64,000 nt of DNA from an uncultured Polaribacter sp. (lineage in GTDB: Bacteria > Bacteroidota > Bacteroidia > Flavobacteriales > Flavobacteriaceae). A model generated the notes under the pieces. It was not told the DNA's origin. It saw nothing but the letters and a program-made list of their open reading frames with translations, and did no database searches. The position numbers and the translations under genes are program-made. Location of the stretch: positions 24,016-88,015 of the forward strand of contig CALSME010000004.1 in assembly GCA_943787375.1 (NCBI GenBank), read 5' to 3'. This document shows, piece by piece, positions 1 to 9,800 of the stretch; positions within the stretch are counted from its first letter, which is position 1; each line of letters starts with the position of its first letter.

Positions 1-227
1 GTTACATCGTAATTGGTATCTAATAGATATCCGGTATCTGGAATATTGTGTGTAATTGCTACAGAAGCACCAAAGTTACCACCGTTGTGACAAGCGGTAC
101 ATGAAGTTCCTCCATCCCCTGGAGAACCTGAGAAAGCTCCTGACTTTCCACCCGAGTTAGACATTAACAAGAATGCCATCGTTGGAATCATTAATAACGA
201 AGTTTTAAAAAAGTAATTTTTTTTCAT
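1..227 (-). CDS. Secreted CxxCH protein, choice-of-anchor V type (partial, N-terminus only)
   Basis: The gene starts at 227 and runs leftward off the window, so only about 75 N-terminal residues are visible. They begin MKKNYFFKTSLLMIPTMAFL, a lysine-rich start followed by a hydrophobic stretch, as in a Sec signal peptide. A segment reading GSPGDGGTSCTACHNGG follows. The CTACH motif has the CxxCH form used for covalent haem c attachment. The glycine-rich SGSPGDGG..CxxCH start is known from 'choice-of-anchor V' (Reeler-like) proteins of Bacteroidetes, which often end in a T9SS sorting domain. In that family the cysteine pair does not necessarily bind haem. The C-terminus and any sorting signal lie outside the window. 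Confidence 0.65.
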   Translation of the reverse strand, partial: MKKNYFFKTSLLMIPTMAFLLMSNSGGKSGAFSGSPGDGGTSCTACHNGGNFGASVAITHNIPDTGYLLDTNYDV

Positions 228-400
228 AATTTGGTGTTTTAGGATTAAAAACTAGGTTCATTTCAATAAAACATTTTATAAATTTAGTGAATTATTTTTT
301 ATATTTTTAATTTTAAATTAGAATTTGTAAAAAGCGCTAATTTAAAGGTGTTTTAAAAATTTAAAAGAAAAAGAATACTAGGCGGTACCCTAAACAAAAA

Positions 401-754
401 ATGATGGAATATTCAAGAGTCTTTAAAATGTCTTTTGCAGGCGTTTATCCACACTATGTTTCTAAGGTCGAAAAAAAAGGCAAAACCAAAGATGAGGTAG
501 ATGCCATTATTTTCTGGCTAACTGGATATGATAAAGAATCCCTTGAAAAGCAAATTGAAGGTCGAGTTGATTTTGAAACTTTTTTTGCTGAGGCTCCTGC
601 GATGCATCCAAATACCAGTAAAATTAAAGGACTCATTTGTGGGTATCGTGTTGAAGAGATTGAAAACAAATTGATGCAGCAAATTCGTTATTTAGACAAG
701 CTAATCGATGAATTGGCTCGGGGCAAGAAAATGAAAAGTATCCTACGTGAATAA
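401..754 (+). CDS. DUF2200 family protein
   Basis: A 117-residue cytoplasmic protein matching the DUF2200 family, which usually begins with a short RVF/IxxMSFAxVYPHYV segment. Here [15 protein letters not shown] is followed by [22 protein letters not shown], and the length is normal for the family. No biochemical role is known to me. Two ATG codons in tandem (401 and 404) could both start it and the choice hardly changes the protein. It stands alone, convergent with carB, and the two genes share a hairpin terminator in the 67-bp gap between them. Confidence 0.85.
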   Translation: MMEYSRVFKMSFAGVYPHYVSKVEKKGKTKDEVDAIIFWLTGYDKESLEKQIEGRVDFETFFAEAPAMHPNTSKIKGLICGYRVEEIENKLMQQIRYLDKLIDELARGKKMKSILRE

Positions 755-755
755 A

Positions 756-801
756 AAAAACATCCAATTGTTGAGTCAATTCAAAACAAAGGGATGTTTT
801 T
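756..801. terminator. Bidirectional terminator between DUF2200 gene and carB
   Basis: AAAAACATCC at 756-765 pairs with GGATGTTTTT at 792-801. The A-rich and T-rich flanks give a U-tract on either strand, and the loop is long (26 nt). It sits between two convergent genes. Confidence 0.6.
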
Positions 802-821
802 AATAAGATAATCTTTTGAGG

Positions 822-3677
822 TTACTTACTCAAATACATTTTACGTCTTGAATATAAGTCATAAAACTGATCGTCTTTAAGACTGTCTATAAACAAAATG
901 CTCTCTCCTGTAGATTTCATTTCTGGTCCTAGTGCTTTGTCTACATTTGGAAATTTATTGAATGAAAATACCGGTTTCTTTATTGCATATCCCTCCAATT
1001 GTGGATTGAAATCAAAGTCAGTTACTTTCTTTTCTCCTAACATTATCTTAGTTGCATAGTTTACATACGGTTCTTTGTATGCTTTTGCAATGAAAGGAAC
1101 CGTTCTGGATGCTCTTGGATTTGCTTCAATAATATAAACAATGTCATTTTTAACAGCAAATTGCACATTAATCAATCCTACTGTTTTTAATTCTCTTGCA
1201 ATGGTATGTGTATGGTCTTTAATTTGTTGCATCACTAAATCGCCCAAATTAAATACTGGCAATACGGAGTTGGAATCTCCAGAGTGAACACCACAAGGTT
1301 CAATATGCTCCATAATACCAATGATGTACACATTTCCATCTGCATCACAGATGGCATCTGCTTCCGCTTCAATGGCTCCATCTAAATAATGATCTAACAA
1401 CAATTTGTTGTTTGGCATTCTACCCAATAAGTCTACAACATGTGCAACTAATTCTTCTTTATTGATGACAATTTTCATTCCTTGCCCTCCCAATACATAA
1501 GAAGGTCTTACCAAAATAGGGAAATCCAATTCATCGGCCAATACCAAAGCTTCATCGGCAGTTTCTGCAATTCCGAAATCTGGATACGGTATATTATTGT
1601 TTTTTAATAAGGTGGAAAAACTACCTCTGTCTTCAGCTAAATCAAGGGCTTCAAAGCTGGTTCCGATAATTTTAATACCATATTTGGTTAGTTTTTCTGC
1701 TAACTTTAAGGCTGTTTGACCTCCTAATTGTACAATCACTCCTTCTGGTTTTTCATGACGAATGATGTCATAAATGTGTTCCCAAAAAACAGGTTCGAAA
1801 TACAATTTATCGGCGGTGTCAAAATCTGTAGAAACCGTTTCTGGGTTACAGTTGATCATAATGGTTTCATAGCCACATTCTGCAGCAGCTAAAACTCCAT
1901 GCACACAACAGTAATCAAATTCAATCCCTTGCCCAATTCTGTTGGGTCCAGATCCTAAAACAATTATTTTCTTCTTTGGAGTTACAATACTTTCGTTTGC
2001 AATGGTAATCTCGCCAGATGCCGTTTCAATTTCATTTTCAAAAGTAGAATAATAATACGGTGTTTTTGCTGTAAACTCTGCAGCACAGGTGTCTACTAAC
2101 TTATAGACTCTTTGTATTTTTAATGCATCTCTTTTGTTATATACTTGACTTTCTAAACAGCCCAACATATGTGCTATTTGTCGATCTCCATATCCTTTTT
2201 GTTTTGCTTCTAGCAATAAATCTCGTTGTATGGTATCAATCGTAAACGTTGAAATTTCTTTTTGAAGTTGAAACAACTCTTCATATTGTTTTAGATACCA
2301 CATGTCAATCTTGGTAATCTCATAGATCTGACTTAATGGAATCCCGATCGCGATGGCATCATAAATAGCAAAAACACGGTCCCAACTTGCATTGGTTAAT
2401 TTTTCAACAATCTGATTGTAATTGGTATATCCTTTTCCATCGGCACCTAAACCATTTCTTTTAATTTCTAAAGATTGAGTTGCCTTGTGTAAAGCTTCTT
2501 GGAAAGAGCGTCCAATTCCCATCACTTCCCCTACCGATTTCATTTGCAATCCTAAAGTTCTGTCTGAACCTTCAAATTTGTCAAAGTTCCAACGAGGTAT
2601 TTTTACGATTACGTAATCTAATGTTGGCTCAAAGAGTGCAGACGTAGATTTTGTAATTCCGTTTTCTAATTCATCTAAAGTATATCCAATGGCTAATTTG
2701 GTAGCTACTTTTGCAATCGGGTATCCTGTGGCTTTACTCGCTAATGCTGAAGAACGAGAAACTCTTGGATTGATTTCAATGGCAATAATGTCTTCTTTTT
2801 CGTCTGGAGAAACAGCAAATTGCACATTACATCCTCCTTCGAAATCACCAATAGAACGCATCATATGAATGGCCATATCTCGCATTTTTTGGTATGTTTT
2901 ATCAGAGAGTGTCATAGCTGGAGCTACTGTAATGGAATCTCCTGTGTGAATTCCCATTGGATCCATATTTTCAATCGAACAAATAATAACTACGTTGTCA
3001 TTTTTGTCTCGTAACAATTCCAATTCATATTCTTTCCAGCCCATCATCGCTTTGTCAATCATCACCTCATGAATTGGGGATGCTTCTAAACCTCTTCGTA
3101 ATAGTTCATCGAAATCTTTTGATTCATATACTATAGAAGCTCCTGCCCCACCTAGTGTATAAGAAGATCTAATTACTAATGGAAACCCATATTCTTGTGC
3201 AATTTCTTTTCCTTTTAAGAACGAAGTAGCCGTCGATTGAGGTGCCATTGGTACGCCAATTTTCAACATCAATTCTCTAAATTGTTCACGATCTTCGGTC
3301 ACATTAATTGCATCGATATCGACCCCAATTAACTCAACATTAAAATCCTTCCAAATTCCTTTATCATCTGCTTCAATACACAAGTTTAAGGCAGTTTGCC
3401 CTCCCATGGTTGGTAAAACAGCATCAATTTGCGGATGTTCTTTTAAAATTTGAATGATCGATTTGGTCGTTAGCGGCAACAAGTAAATATGATCGGCCAT
3501 CGAAGGATCGGTCATAATAGTTGCTGGATTTGAATTGATTAAAACAGTTTCAATTCCATCTTCTCGCAAAGACCTTAAAGACTGAGAGCCAGAATAATCA
3601 AATTCACAGGCTTGTCCAATAACAATAGGGCCGGAACCTATGATTAAAATCGATTTTAGTTGGTTGTTTTTTGGCAT
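822..3677 (-). CDS. carB: Carbamoyl-phosphate synthase large subunit
   Basis: Makes carbamoyl phosphate from bicarbonate, ammonia (supplied by CarA) and two ATP, for pyrimidine and arginine synthesis. The protein has 951 residues. The first ATP-grasp half opens with IGSGPIVIGQACEFDYSGSQ and the second with LGSGPNRIGQGIEFDYCCVH near residue 560, the duplicated pattern typical of CarB. It ends soon after the GPEMKSTGE motif of the second half, so the roughly 120-residue C-terminal MGS-like allosteric domain of the 1073-residue E. coli enzyme is absent. Short CarB of about 950 residues is usual in flavobacteria. carA is not in the window. The start at 3677 gives the family N-terminus. Confidence 0.97.
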   Translation of the reverse strand: MPKNNQLKSILIIGSGPIVIGQACEFDYSGSQSLRSLREDGIETVLINSNPATIMTDPSMADHIYLLPLTTKSIIQILKEHPQIDAVLPTMGGQTALNLCIEADDKGIWKDFNVELIGVDIDAINVTEDREQFRELMLKIGVPMAPQSTATSFLKGKEIAQEYGFPLVIRSSYTLGGAGASIVYESKDFDELLRRGLEASPIHEVMIDKAMMGWKEYELELLRDKNDNVVIICSIENMDPMGIHTGDSITVAPAMTLSDKTYQKMRDMAIHMMRSIGDFEGGCNVQFAVSPDEKEDIIAIEINPRVSRSSALASKATGYPIAKVATKLAIGYTLDELENGITKSTSALFEPTLDYVIVKIPRWNFDKFEGSDRTLGLQMKSVGEVMGIGRSFQEALHKATQSLEIKRNGLGADGKGYTNYNQIVEKLTNASWDRVFAIYDAIAIGIPLSQIYEITKIDMWYLKQYEELFQLQKEISTFTIDTIQRDLLLEAKQKGYGDRQIAHMLGCLESQVYNKRDALKIQRVYKLVDTCAAEFTAKTPYYYSTFENEIETASGEITIANESIVTPKKKIIVLGSGPNRIGQGIEFDYCCVHGVLAAAECGYETIMINCNPETVSTDFDTADKLYFEPVFWEHIYDIIRHEKPEGVIVQLGGQTALKLAEKLTKYGIKIIGTSFEALDLAEDRGSFSTLLKNNNIPYPDFGIAETADEALVLADELDFPILVRPSYVLGGQGMKIVINKEELVAHVVDLLGRMPNNKLLLDHYLDGAIEAEADAICDADGNVYIIGIMEHIEPCGVHSGDSNSVLPVFNLGDLVMQQIKDHTHTIARELKTVGLINVQFAVKNDIVYIIEANPRASRTVPFIAKAYKEPYVNYATKIMLGEKKVTDFDFNPQLEGYAIKKPVFSFNKFPNVDKALGPEMKSTGESILFIDSLKDDQFYDLYSRRKMYLSK

Positions 3678-3723
3678 TATAGTAGTGTGTATTAATTTTT
3701 GTAAAAGTAATTACTGTATGGAT

Positions 3724-3758
3724 ATAAAAAAAGGTGTTGCTAAAAATAGCAACACCTT
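3724..3758 (-). terminator. rpmH terminator
   Basis: A perfect 12-bp stem, 3731-3742 pairing with 3747-3758, has a 4-nt loop. On the minus strand it is followed by a run of seven T residues. It ends the rpmH message before carB. Confidence 0.85.
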
Positions 3759-3786
3759 AATTATTAACAAATTGTTAATCATTATA

Positions 3787-3948
3787 TTATTTTTTATGTC
3801 TTGGTTCTGAAGACACAGAAACTTTCTTTCTTCCTTTAGCTCTTCTTCTAGCTAAAACTTTTCTACCATTAGCAGATGCCATTCTCTCTCTGAAACCGTG
3901 CTTGTTTCTTCTCTTTCTATTCGATGGTTGGTACGTTCTTTTCGGCAT
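3787..3948 (-). CDS. rpmH: 50S ribosomal protein L34
   Basis: A 53-residue, strongly basic protein starting [20 protein letters not shown], followed by [20 protein letters not shown]. This is the classic L34 pattern and the length is normal. It is a structural protein of the large ribosomal subunit. In many bacteria rpmH lies next to rnpA and dnaA, but here it stands alone between carB and the divergent pyrG, and dnaA is about 37 kb away. A strong hairpin terminator follows the stop codon on the minus strand. Confidence 0.97.
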   Translation of the reverse strand: MPKRTYQPSNRKRRNKHGFRERMASANGRKVLARRRAKGRKKVSVSSEPRHKK

Positions 3949-4128
3949 TGTATGTATTTTTAAAAGTCTTCTTTGTTATTTTTTTCTTGCTGTATAAGTT
4001 TACCTCATTTAAGCGTGGGCAAATATACAACTGTTTTTATTGATGACAAATACAATTTTAAAAAAAAAGTAAATTATTTTCAATCCCCTAAAAAAGCCCT
4101 TTTTTTCAAAATCTTTTTGCCTTTTTTA

Positions 4129-4159
4129 TTTGTGATGAAAAGGAGAGTTGTTACTTTTG
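4129..4159 (+). promoter_or_regulatory. pyrG promoter (Bacteroidetes type)
   Basis: TTTG at 4129-4132, a 19-nt spacer, then TACTTTTG at 4152-4159. This matches the Bacteroidetes housekeeping promoter TTTG-N19-21-TAnnTTTG. It ends 18 nt before the pyrG ATG. Confidence 0.7.
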
Positions 4160-4177
4160 TCCAAACCTAATAATGGC

Positions 4178-5791
4178 ATGCACAATACTAAATACGTTTT
4201 TGTAACTGGAGGCGTAACTTCATCACTGGGAAAAGGAATTATTGCAGCTTCTCTTGCAAAATTATTACAAGAAAGAGGCTATTCTGTAACCATTCAAAAA
4301 TTAGATCCCTATATCAATATAGACCCTGGAACCTTAAATCCTTATGAACATGGCGAATGCTATGTAACAGATGATGGTGCTGAGACCGACTTAGATTTAG
4401 GGCATTACGAACGTTTTTTAAACATTCCAACCTCACAAGCCAACAATGTTACGACGGGTAAAATTTACCAATCCGTGATCAACAAAGAACGTAAAGGGGA
4501 ATTTTTAGGAAAAACAGTGCAAGTAATACCGCATATTACCGACGAAATTAAACGCAGAATTCAAATCTTGGGAGAAACGGGGGACTATGACATCGTGATC
4601 ACCGAAATTGGGGGTACTGTTGGAGATATAGAATCACTTCCGTATGTAGAATCTGTACGTCAATTGTTGTGGGAAAAAGGATCTGAAAACGCCATTGTTA
4701 TTCACTTAACATTGGTTCCCTATTTAGCTGCCGCAGGGGAATTAAAGACGAAACCTACCCAACACTCCGTAAAGATGTTGATGCAAAGTGGAGTAAGTCC
4801 CGATATTTTAGTGTGTAGAACTGAGCATGAAATCTCTGAAGACATCAAGCGGAAATTGGCCTTGTTTTGCAACGTTAAAAAAGAAGATGTCATTCAATCT
4901 ATAGACGCTGAAACTATTTATGATGTCCCAAACTTGATGTTTGAAGAAGGTTTGGACAACGTTGTTTTAGAAAAGCTAGAATTGTGTTCAAAAAAACAAC
5001 CCGAACTCCTCGTTTGGAATGATTTTATTCAAAAACATAAAAATCCTACATCGGAAGTAGAAATTGGATTGATTGGAAAATATGTGGAATTACATGATTC
5101 CTACAAATCGATCACAGAAGCATTTATACACGCAGGTTCTTCTAACGAAACCAAAGTAAAAGTACGTTGGATTCATTCGGAAAGCTTAACGCCTAAAAAC
5201 GTTGAAAAGAAATTAGAAGGTTTGAACGGAATCTTAGTGGCTCCAGGTTTTGGAGATCGCGGAATAGAAGGAAAAATTAAAGCTGTAAAATATGCCCGAG
5301 AAAACAACATTCCATTTTTCGGAATTTGTTTAGGAATGCAAATGGCGGTCATCGAATTCTCTAGAAATGTATTGGGAATGAGTGATGCTTTTTCTACAGA
5401 AATGAAGAAAAATTGCAAAAGTCCGGTAATTAATTTGATGGAGAGTCAAAAAGACGTAACCGAAAAAGGAGGTACTATGCGTTTGGGAGCTTGGGACTGT
5501 ACGGTTGCTAAAAACTCTAAAGCCTACGATGCATATCAATCAGAATTAATCAGTGAACGCCACAGACACCGCTATGAATTTAATAATGAATATTTAGAAG
5601 CGATTGAAAATTCGGGTATGAAAGCCACCGGAATCAACCCAAAAACAGGTTTGGTAGAAGTCGTTGAACTCGCAAACCACCCTTGGTTTGTGGGTGTACA
5701 ATACCATCCAGAATACAAGAGTACAGTATTAAATCCGCACCCTTTATTTGTTGATTTTATAAAAGCCGCTTTAAAGCAATCTAAAAAATAA
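4178..5791 (+). CDS. pyrG: CTP synthase
   Basis: Converts UTP to CTP using ATP and glutamine-derived ammonia, the last step of CTP synthesis. The N-terminal synthase domain begins [16 protein letters not shown] with its P-loop-like motif. The C-terminal class I glutaminase domain has the nucleophile motif [15 protein letters not shown] and the catalytic His/Glu in VQYHPEYKS. From the ATG at 4178 the protein has 537 residues, the normal length. An upstream in-frame ATG at 4148 would add ten residues not seen in the family and would lie inside the promoter, so I reject it. yidC follows on the same strand after 145 bp and probably has its own promoter. Confidence 0.97.
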   Translation: MHNTKYVFVTGGVTSSLGKGIIAASLAKLLQERGYSVTIQKLDPYINIDPGTLNPYEHGECYVTDDGAETDLDLGHYERFLNIPTSQANNVTTGKIYQSVINKERKGEFLGKTVQVIPHITDEIKRRIQILGETGDYDIVITEIGGTVGDIESLPYVESVRQLLWEKGSENAIVIHLTLVPYLAAAGELKTKPTQHSVKMLMQSGVSPDILVCRTEHEISEDIKRKLALFCNVKKEDVIQSIDAETIYDVPNLMFEEGLDNVVLEKLELCSKKQPELLVWNDFIQKHKNPTSEVEIGLIGKYVELHDSYKSITEAFIHAGSSNETKVKVRWIHSESLTPKNVEKKLEGLNGILVAPGFGDRGIEGKIKAVKYARENNIPFFGICLGMQMAVIEFSRNVLGMSDAFSTEMKKNCKSPVINLMESQKDVTEKGGTMRLGAWDCTVAKNSKAYDAYQSELISERHRHRYEFNNEYLEAIENSGMKATGINPKTGLVEVVELANHPWFVGVQYHPEYKSTVLNPHPLFVDFIKAALKQSKK

Positions 5792-5936
5792 ATTTAAGAA
5801 CACTATTTGAATAGTAGAATGCAACAATAATAATCACAGCAAAAGCAATTAAAAACACTTGAGTTTTGCTACATTTGTCGACTTCTGTTTTTATAAACAG
5901 TAACGAAAATGACAAATTGACATTTTAAAAACACAC

Positions 5937-7811
5937 ATGGAACAAAAAAAATTCGATTATAATTCCTTTATAGGAATAATTTTATTGGGAGGTATTTTAT
6001 TATGGTGGATGAATTCTAACAAAGAAGAAATTCTTTCGGAAAAAACAACAGAAATTGTTGCACCCAACAGTAAAGAAACAGACGACTCATTTGCAACGGC
6101 AAAACCAGTTTTTGAAAGCGACTCTTTAAAAGCAGCTGCACTACAGAACAAATTAGGAGCTTTTGCATACAGTGCTATGCAAGGTGCACCAGGTGTAAGA
6201 GTCATTGAAAATGAACTACTAAAGCTAACGATTGATAACAAAGGTGGACAAATTATAGAAGCATTAATTAAAAATTACAAAACCTACGACTCACTTCCTT
6301 TGTATATGATAAAAGACAACAATGCGTCTTTTAACATCAACTTTGGAACTACAGACAATAGAATTTTAAACACCAAAGATTTATTCTTCATTCCAACACT
6401 TAGTAAAAGTAATGGAAATGATGTGTTGTCTATGAAACTAAAAGTTTCAGATACACAGTTTTTAGAATATCGATATGAAATGAAACCGAATGAGTACATG
6501 GTTGATTTTTCTATTCGTTCTCAAGGCTTGAGTACTGTAATTAATGGATCCAACGCAATTCAATTAGACTGGTCTCTTAAAGGATTTCGACATGAGAAAA
6601 GTTTAAGAACTGAAAACACCATGTATTCATGGTACTACTACAAGACCGATGGAGAAGTAGATTATATGCGACCTGGAAATACGGAAGTTGTAAATAGCCT
6701 GGATTGGGTTGCTTACAAACAACACTTTTTCATGTCCAACTTATTGACAGATACTCCTTTTAAGAACGCTACGGTTACCTCTACAGATTTAGTAGAAGAC
6801 GAAAAAATAGACACTGTTTTTACGAAAAACTATGAGTTAAAAGCTCCATTAACCTTAACGGGAGGAGAATTCAATTACAACATGAAGTGGTTCTACGGAC
6901 CGAGTGATTATAATTTATTAACCACCTACGAAGGAACTGGATTGGACGAAACTGCTGATCTCGGTTGGGGAATCTTTGGTTTCTTAAACAGGACGGTCTT
7001 TTATCCGGTTTTTAATCTATTAAAAGGGTTTCTAGGGAACTATGGATTGATTATTATTTTGATGACCATTGTGGTTCGAATTTTAATGTCTCCATTGGTT
7101 TACAAATCCTATGTTTCAAGTGCGAAGATGAAAGTAATTCGTCCAGAACTAACCGCAGTGAACGAAAAATTCCCTGGAAAAGAAAACGCAATGAAGCGTC
7201 AGCAAGAAACCATGGCCATACAGCGAAAAGCAGGCGTAAGCATGCTCTCGGGTTGTATTCCTGCCCTACTGCAGATGCCAATATTCTTTGCTTTATTTAA
7301 ATTCTTTCCAACAAATTTAGACTTACGTCAAAAAGGTTTTTTGTGGGCACCAGATTTATCTTCCTACGATACTATTTTTACCCTGCCTTTTGACATTCCT
7401 TTTTATGGAAACCACGTGAGTTTATTTCCTATTTTGGCTTCCATCGCTATTTTCTTTTACATGAAAATGAACCAAAGCCAACAAGCAAATATGCAGGCAC
7501 CAGCACAAGAAGGAATGCCAGACATGCAAAAGATGATGAAGTACATGATTTACTTCTCTCCTATTATGATGTTGTTTTTCTTTAACAATTATGCAAGTAG
7601 TTTGAGTTTGTATTATTTTATCTCTAACTTGTTAACCATCGTTATCATGTTAGTCATTAAAAACTACGTAATTGATGAAGACAAAATTCATGCACAAATA
7701 GAGGAAAACAAGAAACGTCCTGAAAAGAAAAAGAGCAAGTTCAGAGAACGCATCGACATTGCCATGAAACAAGCACAAGAACAACAAGCACAACAAAAAA
7801 GAAAAAAATAA
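5937..7811 (+). CDS. yidC: Membrane protein insertase YidC
   Basis: Inserts and folds inner-membrane proteins, with or without SecYEG. The 624 residues include an N-terminal membrane anchor (GIILLGGILLWWMNS), a large periplasmic beta-rich domain to about residue 345, and the conserved insertase core. The core includes LIIILMTIVVRILMSPLVYK, where the arginine lies in the hydrophilic groove, and GCIPALLQMPIFFALFKFFP. The C-terminal tail is very basic and glutamine-rich (KKSKFRERIDIAMKQAQEQQ), as expected for ribosome contact. A TACATTTG box at 5870-5877 could be its -7 element. A hairpin terminator follows the stop codon. Confidence 0.96.
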   Translation: MEQKKFDYNSFIGIILLGGILLWWMNSNKEEILSEKTTEIVAPNSKETDDSFATAKPVFESDSLKAAALQNKLGAFAYSAMQGAPGVRVIENELLKLTIDNKGGQIIEALIKNYKTYDSLPLYMIKDNNASFNINFGTTDNRILNTKDLFFIPTLSKSNGNDVLSMKLKVSDTQFLEYRYEMKPNEYMVDFSIRSQGLSTVINGSNAIQLDWSLKGFRHEKSLRTENTMYSWYYYKTDGEVDYMRPGNTEVVNSLDWVAYKQHFFMSNLLTDTPFKNATVTSTDLVEDEKIDTVFTKNYELKAPLTLTGGEFNYNMKWFYGPSDYNLLTTYEGTGLDETADLGWGIFGFLNRTVFYPVFNLLKGFLGNYGLIIILMTIVVRILMSPLVYKSYVSSAKMKVIRPELTAVNEKFPGKENAMKRQQETMAIQRKAGVSMLSGCIPALLQMPIFFALFKFFPTNLDLRQKGFLWAPDLSSYDTIFTLPFDIPFYGNHVSLFPILASIAIFFYMKMNQSQQANMQAPAQEGMPDMQKMMKYMIYFSPIMMLFFFNNYASSLSLYYFISNLLTIVIMLVIKNYVIDEDKIHAQIEENKKRPEKKKSKFRERIDIAMKQAQEQQAQQKRKK

Positions 7812-7833
7812 GGAATCGTCTCTTGTACCAAAT

Positions 7834-7866
7834 AAAAAACCAAAACTATATTGTTTTGGTTTTTTT
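7834..7866 (+). terminator. yidC terminator
   Basis: AAAAAACCAAAAC at 7834-7846 pairs with GTTTTGGTTTTTT at 7853-7866 across a 6-nt loop, giving a U-tract on the plus strand. Its A-run would also let it work for the gene on the minus strand. Confidence 0.8.
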
Positions 7867-7952
7867 ATGAATTATTACTTCATTAATAATGTGGAATAAA
7901 AATCATTGGTTTTTTTTCACGCCTCTGAAGTAAATATGAAACTCTTTTCGTT

Positions 7953-9128
7953 TTATAATTCTAAAAGAATATTCGCCAATTTTTCTGGTTGTGAGAAATT
8001 GGGAGTGTGACTAGAGTGCAAAGTAAATACTTTTTTAACCTTTCCCTTATACATCGATCTTTGTACCTCAATTGGTATTGCACGATCTTCAGTACATTCA
8101 ATATAATATTTTGGTATGCTTCCAAAGATTGCATCCGTGACTTCCAAATGATACATTAATGGAGCAGATGGTTCAGGTACAATATTGGGTTTTGCACCAT
8201 CAAATGCCTCTTTAGGGATATCGTGAGCAAAAGCATTTTGGATCTCATCTTCTTTCACCAAAGCATAGGTTTTGTCTTCAGAAAGATAGAAATTATCAAC
8301 AGCTTTTGAACCTTTTACTCCCTCTACCGCTTTGAAAAATGATCCTCCATTTGGCAATAAGAAAGCAGTTAAGTATACAAGACTTTTTATTTTTTCAGGT
8401 CTTAGTTCTGCGACTCTACTTATGGTGATACCATTAAAACTATGTCCGACTAAAATTACAGAATCTTCTTGTTTATCTAGAATATCGGTAATTGTCTTTA
8501 CGTAATTTTCCATAGTAATAGCTCCTGGAGAAGTTTTATCACTACCATGCCCTGGTAAATCAGGTGTAATTACTGAGTGTCCCTTTTCTTTCAACACGTT
8601 GGCAATATTCCCCCATTGCCAAGCACCTAGCCAAGCAGCGTGAACTAATACATAGGTTTCTTTTTTGTTCATTACTTTCATTTTTTTGTTATTAAATTGT
8701 TCTTGTACTTCGAAATGATCTTCTTTTAATTTCCAATTACCATCTACTTTTATCCAAGTTTCGTTGGTAATTATCCCTTTTCCAACATTCATACTCCAAT
8801 CTGATGAAATGATGGCTTTGGTATTACTTACTATTTTAACGGATGTGTTAGTGTATTTTAAATCAGTAGCACCAGATTTTATAAAAGGTGTCCAAAATTC
8901 GCTAATGGATTTTCTTCCTTCAAAAGTTCCAAATGGTTTGGCAACCATAATGGCCTCTTCTGAGTATGCATTTGCAATTTCGGTAGTGTTTCCGTTATTG
9001 AAATTTGAAATCCAGTTTTTACTGGCTTTTAAAACTTCTTTTTCTACTTTTTGTGTGTCTGTGCATCCAGTAATGAAAACCGCAACTAAAAGGATGGTAA
9101 TAAGTGGATAAATTTTTCGTATCATCAT
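7953..9128 (-). CDS. Lipoprotein fusing a SnoaL/DUF4440-like domain to an alpha/beta hydrolase
   Basis: A 391-residue protein in two parts. Residues 1-22 are a lipoprotein signal ending in FITGC, so it is probably anchored in an envelope membrane. Residues of about 25-145 look like an NTF2/SnoaL-type domain (DUF4440-like: YSEEAIMVAKPFGTFEGRKS, SSDWSMNVGKG, WIKVDGNWKLKEDHFE). From about 155 it is an alpha/beta hydrolase of the methylesterase/hydroxynitrile-lyase-like group. It has an oxyanion segment VLVHAAWLGAWQW, nucleophile Ser230 in GHSFNG, Asp348 in TEDRAIP and His374 in SSHTPNF, so the triad is complete. Met150 or Met153 at the junction looks like the former start of a free-standing hydrolase. 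The substrate is unknown. A Crp/Fnr-type gene lies just upstream on the same strand. Confidence 0.8.
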   Translation of the reverse strand: MMIRKIYPLITILLVAVFITGCTDTQKVEKEVLKASKNWISNFNNGNTTEIANAYSEEAIMVAKPFGTFEGRKSISEFWTPFIKSGATDLKYTNTSVKIVSNTKAIISSDWSMNVGKGIITNETWIKVDGNWKLKEDHFEVQEQFNNKKMKVMNKKETYVLVHAAWLGAWQWGNIANVLKEKGHSVITPDLPGHGSDKTSPGAITMENYVKTITDILDKQEDSVILVGHSFNGITISRVAELRPEKIKSLVYLTAFLLPNGGSFFKAVEGVKGSKAVDNFYLSEDKTYALVKEDEIQNAFAHDIPKEAFDGAKPNIVPEPSAPLMYHLEVTDAIFGSIPKYYIECTEDRAIPIEVQRSMYKGKVKKVFTLHSSHTPNFSQPEKLANILLEL

Positions 9129-9242
9129 TTTTAATTTAAATTTATTATTTATGTTAACTTCTATACAAATGTAAAACGAGAAATGTAGTAGTACCTGTAC
9201 CTTTTGTTACAAGTAGTAAACTAAAATTAATAAAAGTAATTT

Positions 9243-9800
9243 TTAAAGTACTTCTATTTGCATAAACCTTAAGTTTACGAGACCTATAAGTTCAAATTGT
9301 TTTAGAATTTTGGATACTACTTCTCGTGTGGTGCCAATTTCTTTTGCTAACTGGCTGTGAGATAATTTAATATACCGAGAATTATTTTTCTTACTAATAG
9401 ACCGAATATATTCTAATAAGCGTTTGTCGATTTTATTAAACGCTAAATTCTTATAGGAATGTAGTAAATCTTCATAACTAAATATGAATGAGTTTAGTGT
9501 AAATTTATTCCAAGAATTATATTTAAAACTCCATTCAGCAGCATGCCTAACTGGAATCTTAATAATCGTAGTTTCCTCTTCGGTTTTAGCATTTACGATA
9601 CTTTTACAATCTCTAAATATAGCAGAGAGAGATAATACACATGTTTGAACGGGACAGACATAATAGAGAAGAATTTGACGATCTTCTTTTTCTTGCCAAA
9701 CTCGCACCTTACCCGAAATGACCAACGCCAACCATTTAATATATTTGTCCTGTTCTATGATATATGAATTTTTTGATACATTTTGTAAAACCCCAAACAT
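9243..9800 (-). CDS. Crp/Fnr-family regulator, main reading frame (N-terminus apparently lost to a frameshift)
   Basis: The visible frame encodes about 185 residues. They cover most of a cyclic-nucleotide-type sensor domain (LALVISGKVRVWQEKEDRQI, then YYVCPVQTCVLSLSAIF) and a C-terminal winged helix-turn-helix (HSQLAKEIGTTREVVSKILK). This is the Bacteroidetes Crp/Fnr subgroup whose sensor domain carries an E/D-REILLYYV segment. Family members usually have about 20-25 more residues ahead of the first visible motif. Those residues are encoded immediately upstream in another frame (see the 9794-9870 entry), so the gene probably suffered a one-base insertion near 9791-9797. It may be inactive, or translated from the internal ATG at 9800 with a clipped sensor domain. 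It lies upstream of the hydrolase lipoprotein gene and might have controlled it. Confidence 0.7.
   Translation of the reverse strand: MFGVLQNVSKNSYIIEQDKYIKWLALVISGKVRVWQEKEDRQILLYYVCPVQTCVLSLSAIFRDCKSIVNAKTEEETTIIKIPVRHAAEWSFKYNSWNKFTLNSFIFSYEDLLHSYKNLAFNKIDKRLLEYIRSISKKNNSRYIKLSHSQLAKEIGTTREVVSKILKQFELIGLVNLRFMQIEVL

Noticed and set aside
3973..4170. A 65-codon frame upstream of pyrG
   Set aside because: It is phenylalanine/lysine-rich, overlaps the pyrG promoter and contains no recognisable motif.
9791..9800. Programmed frameshift in the Crp-like gene
   Set aside because: The TTTGGGG run is not a standard slippery heptamer, and no stimulating hairpin or upstream Shine-Dalgarno-like sequence was evident. 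Mutation or sequencing error is simpler.
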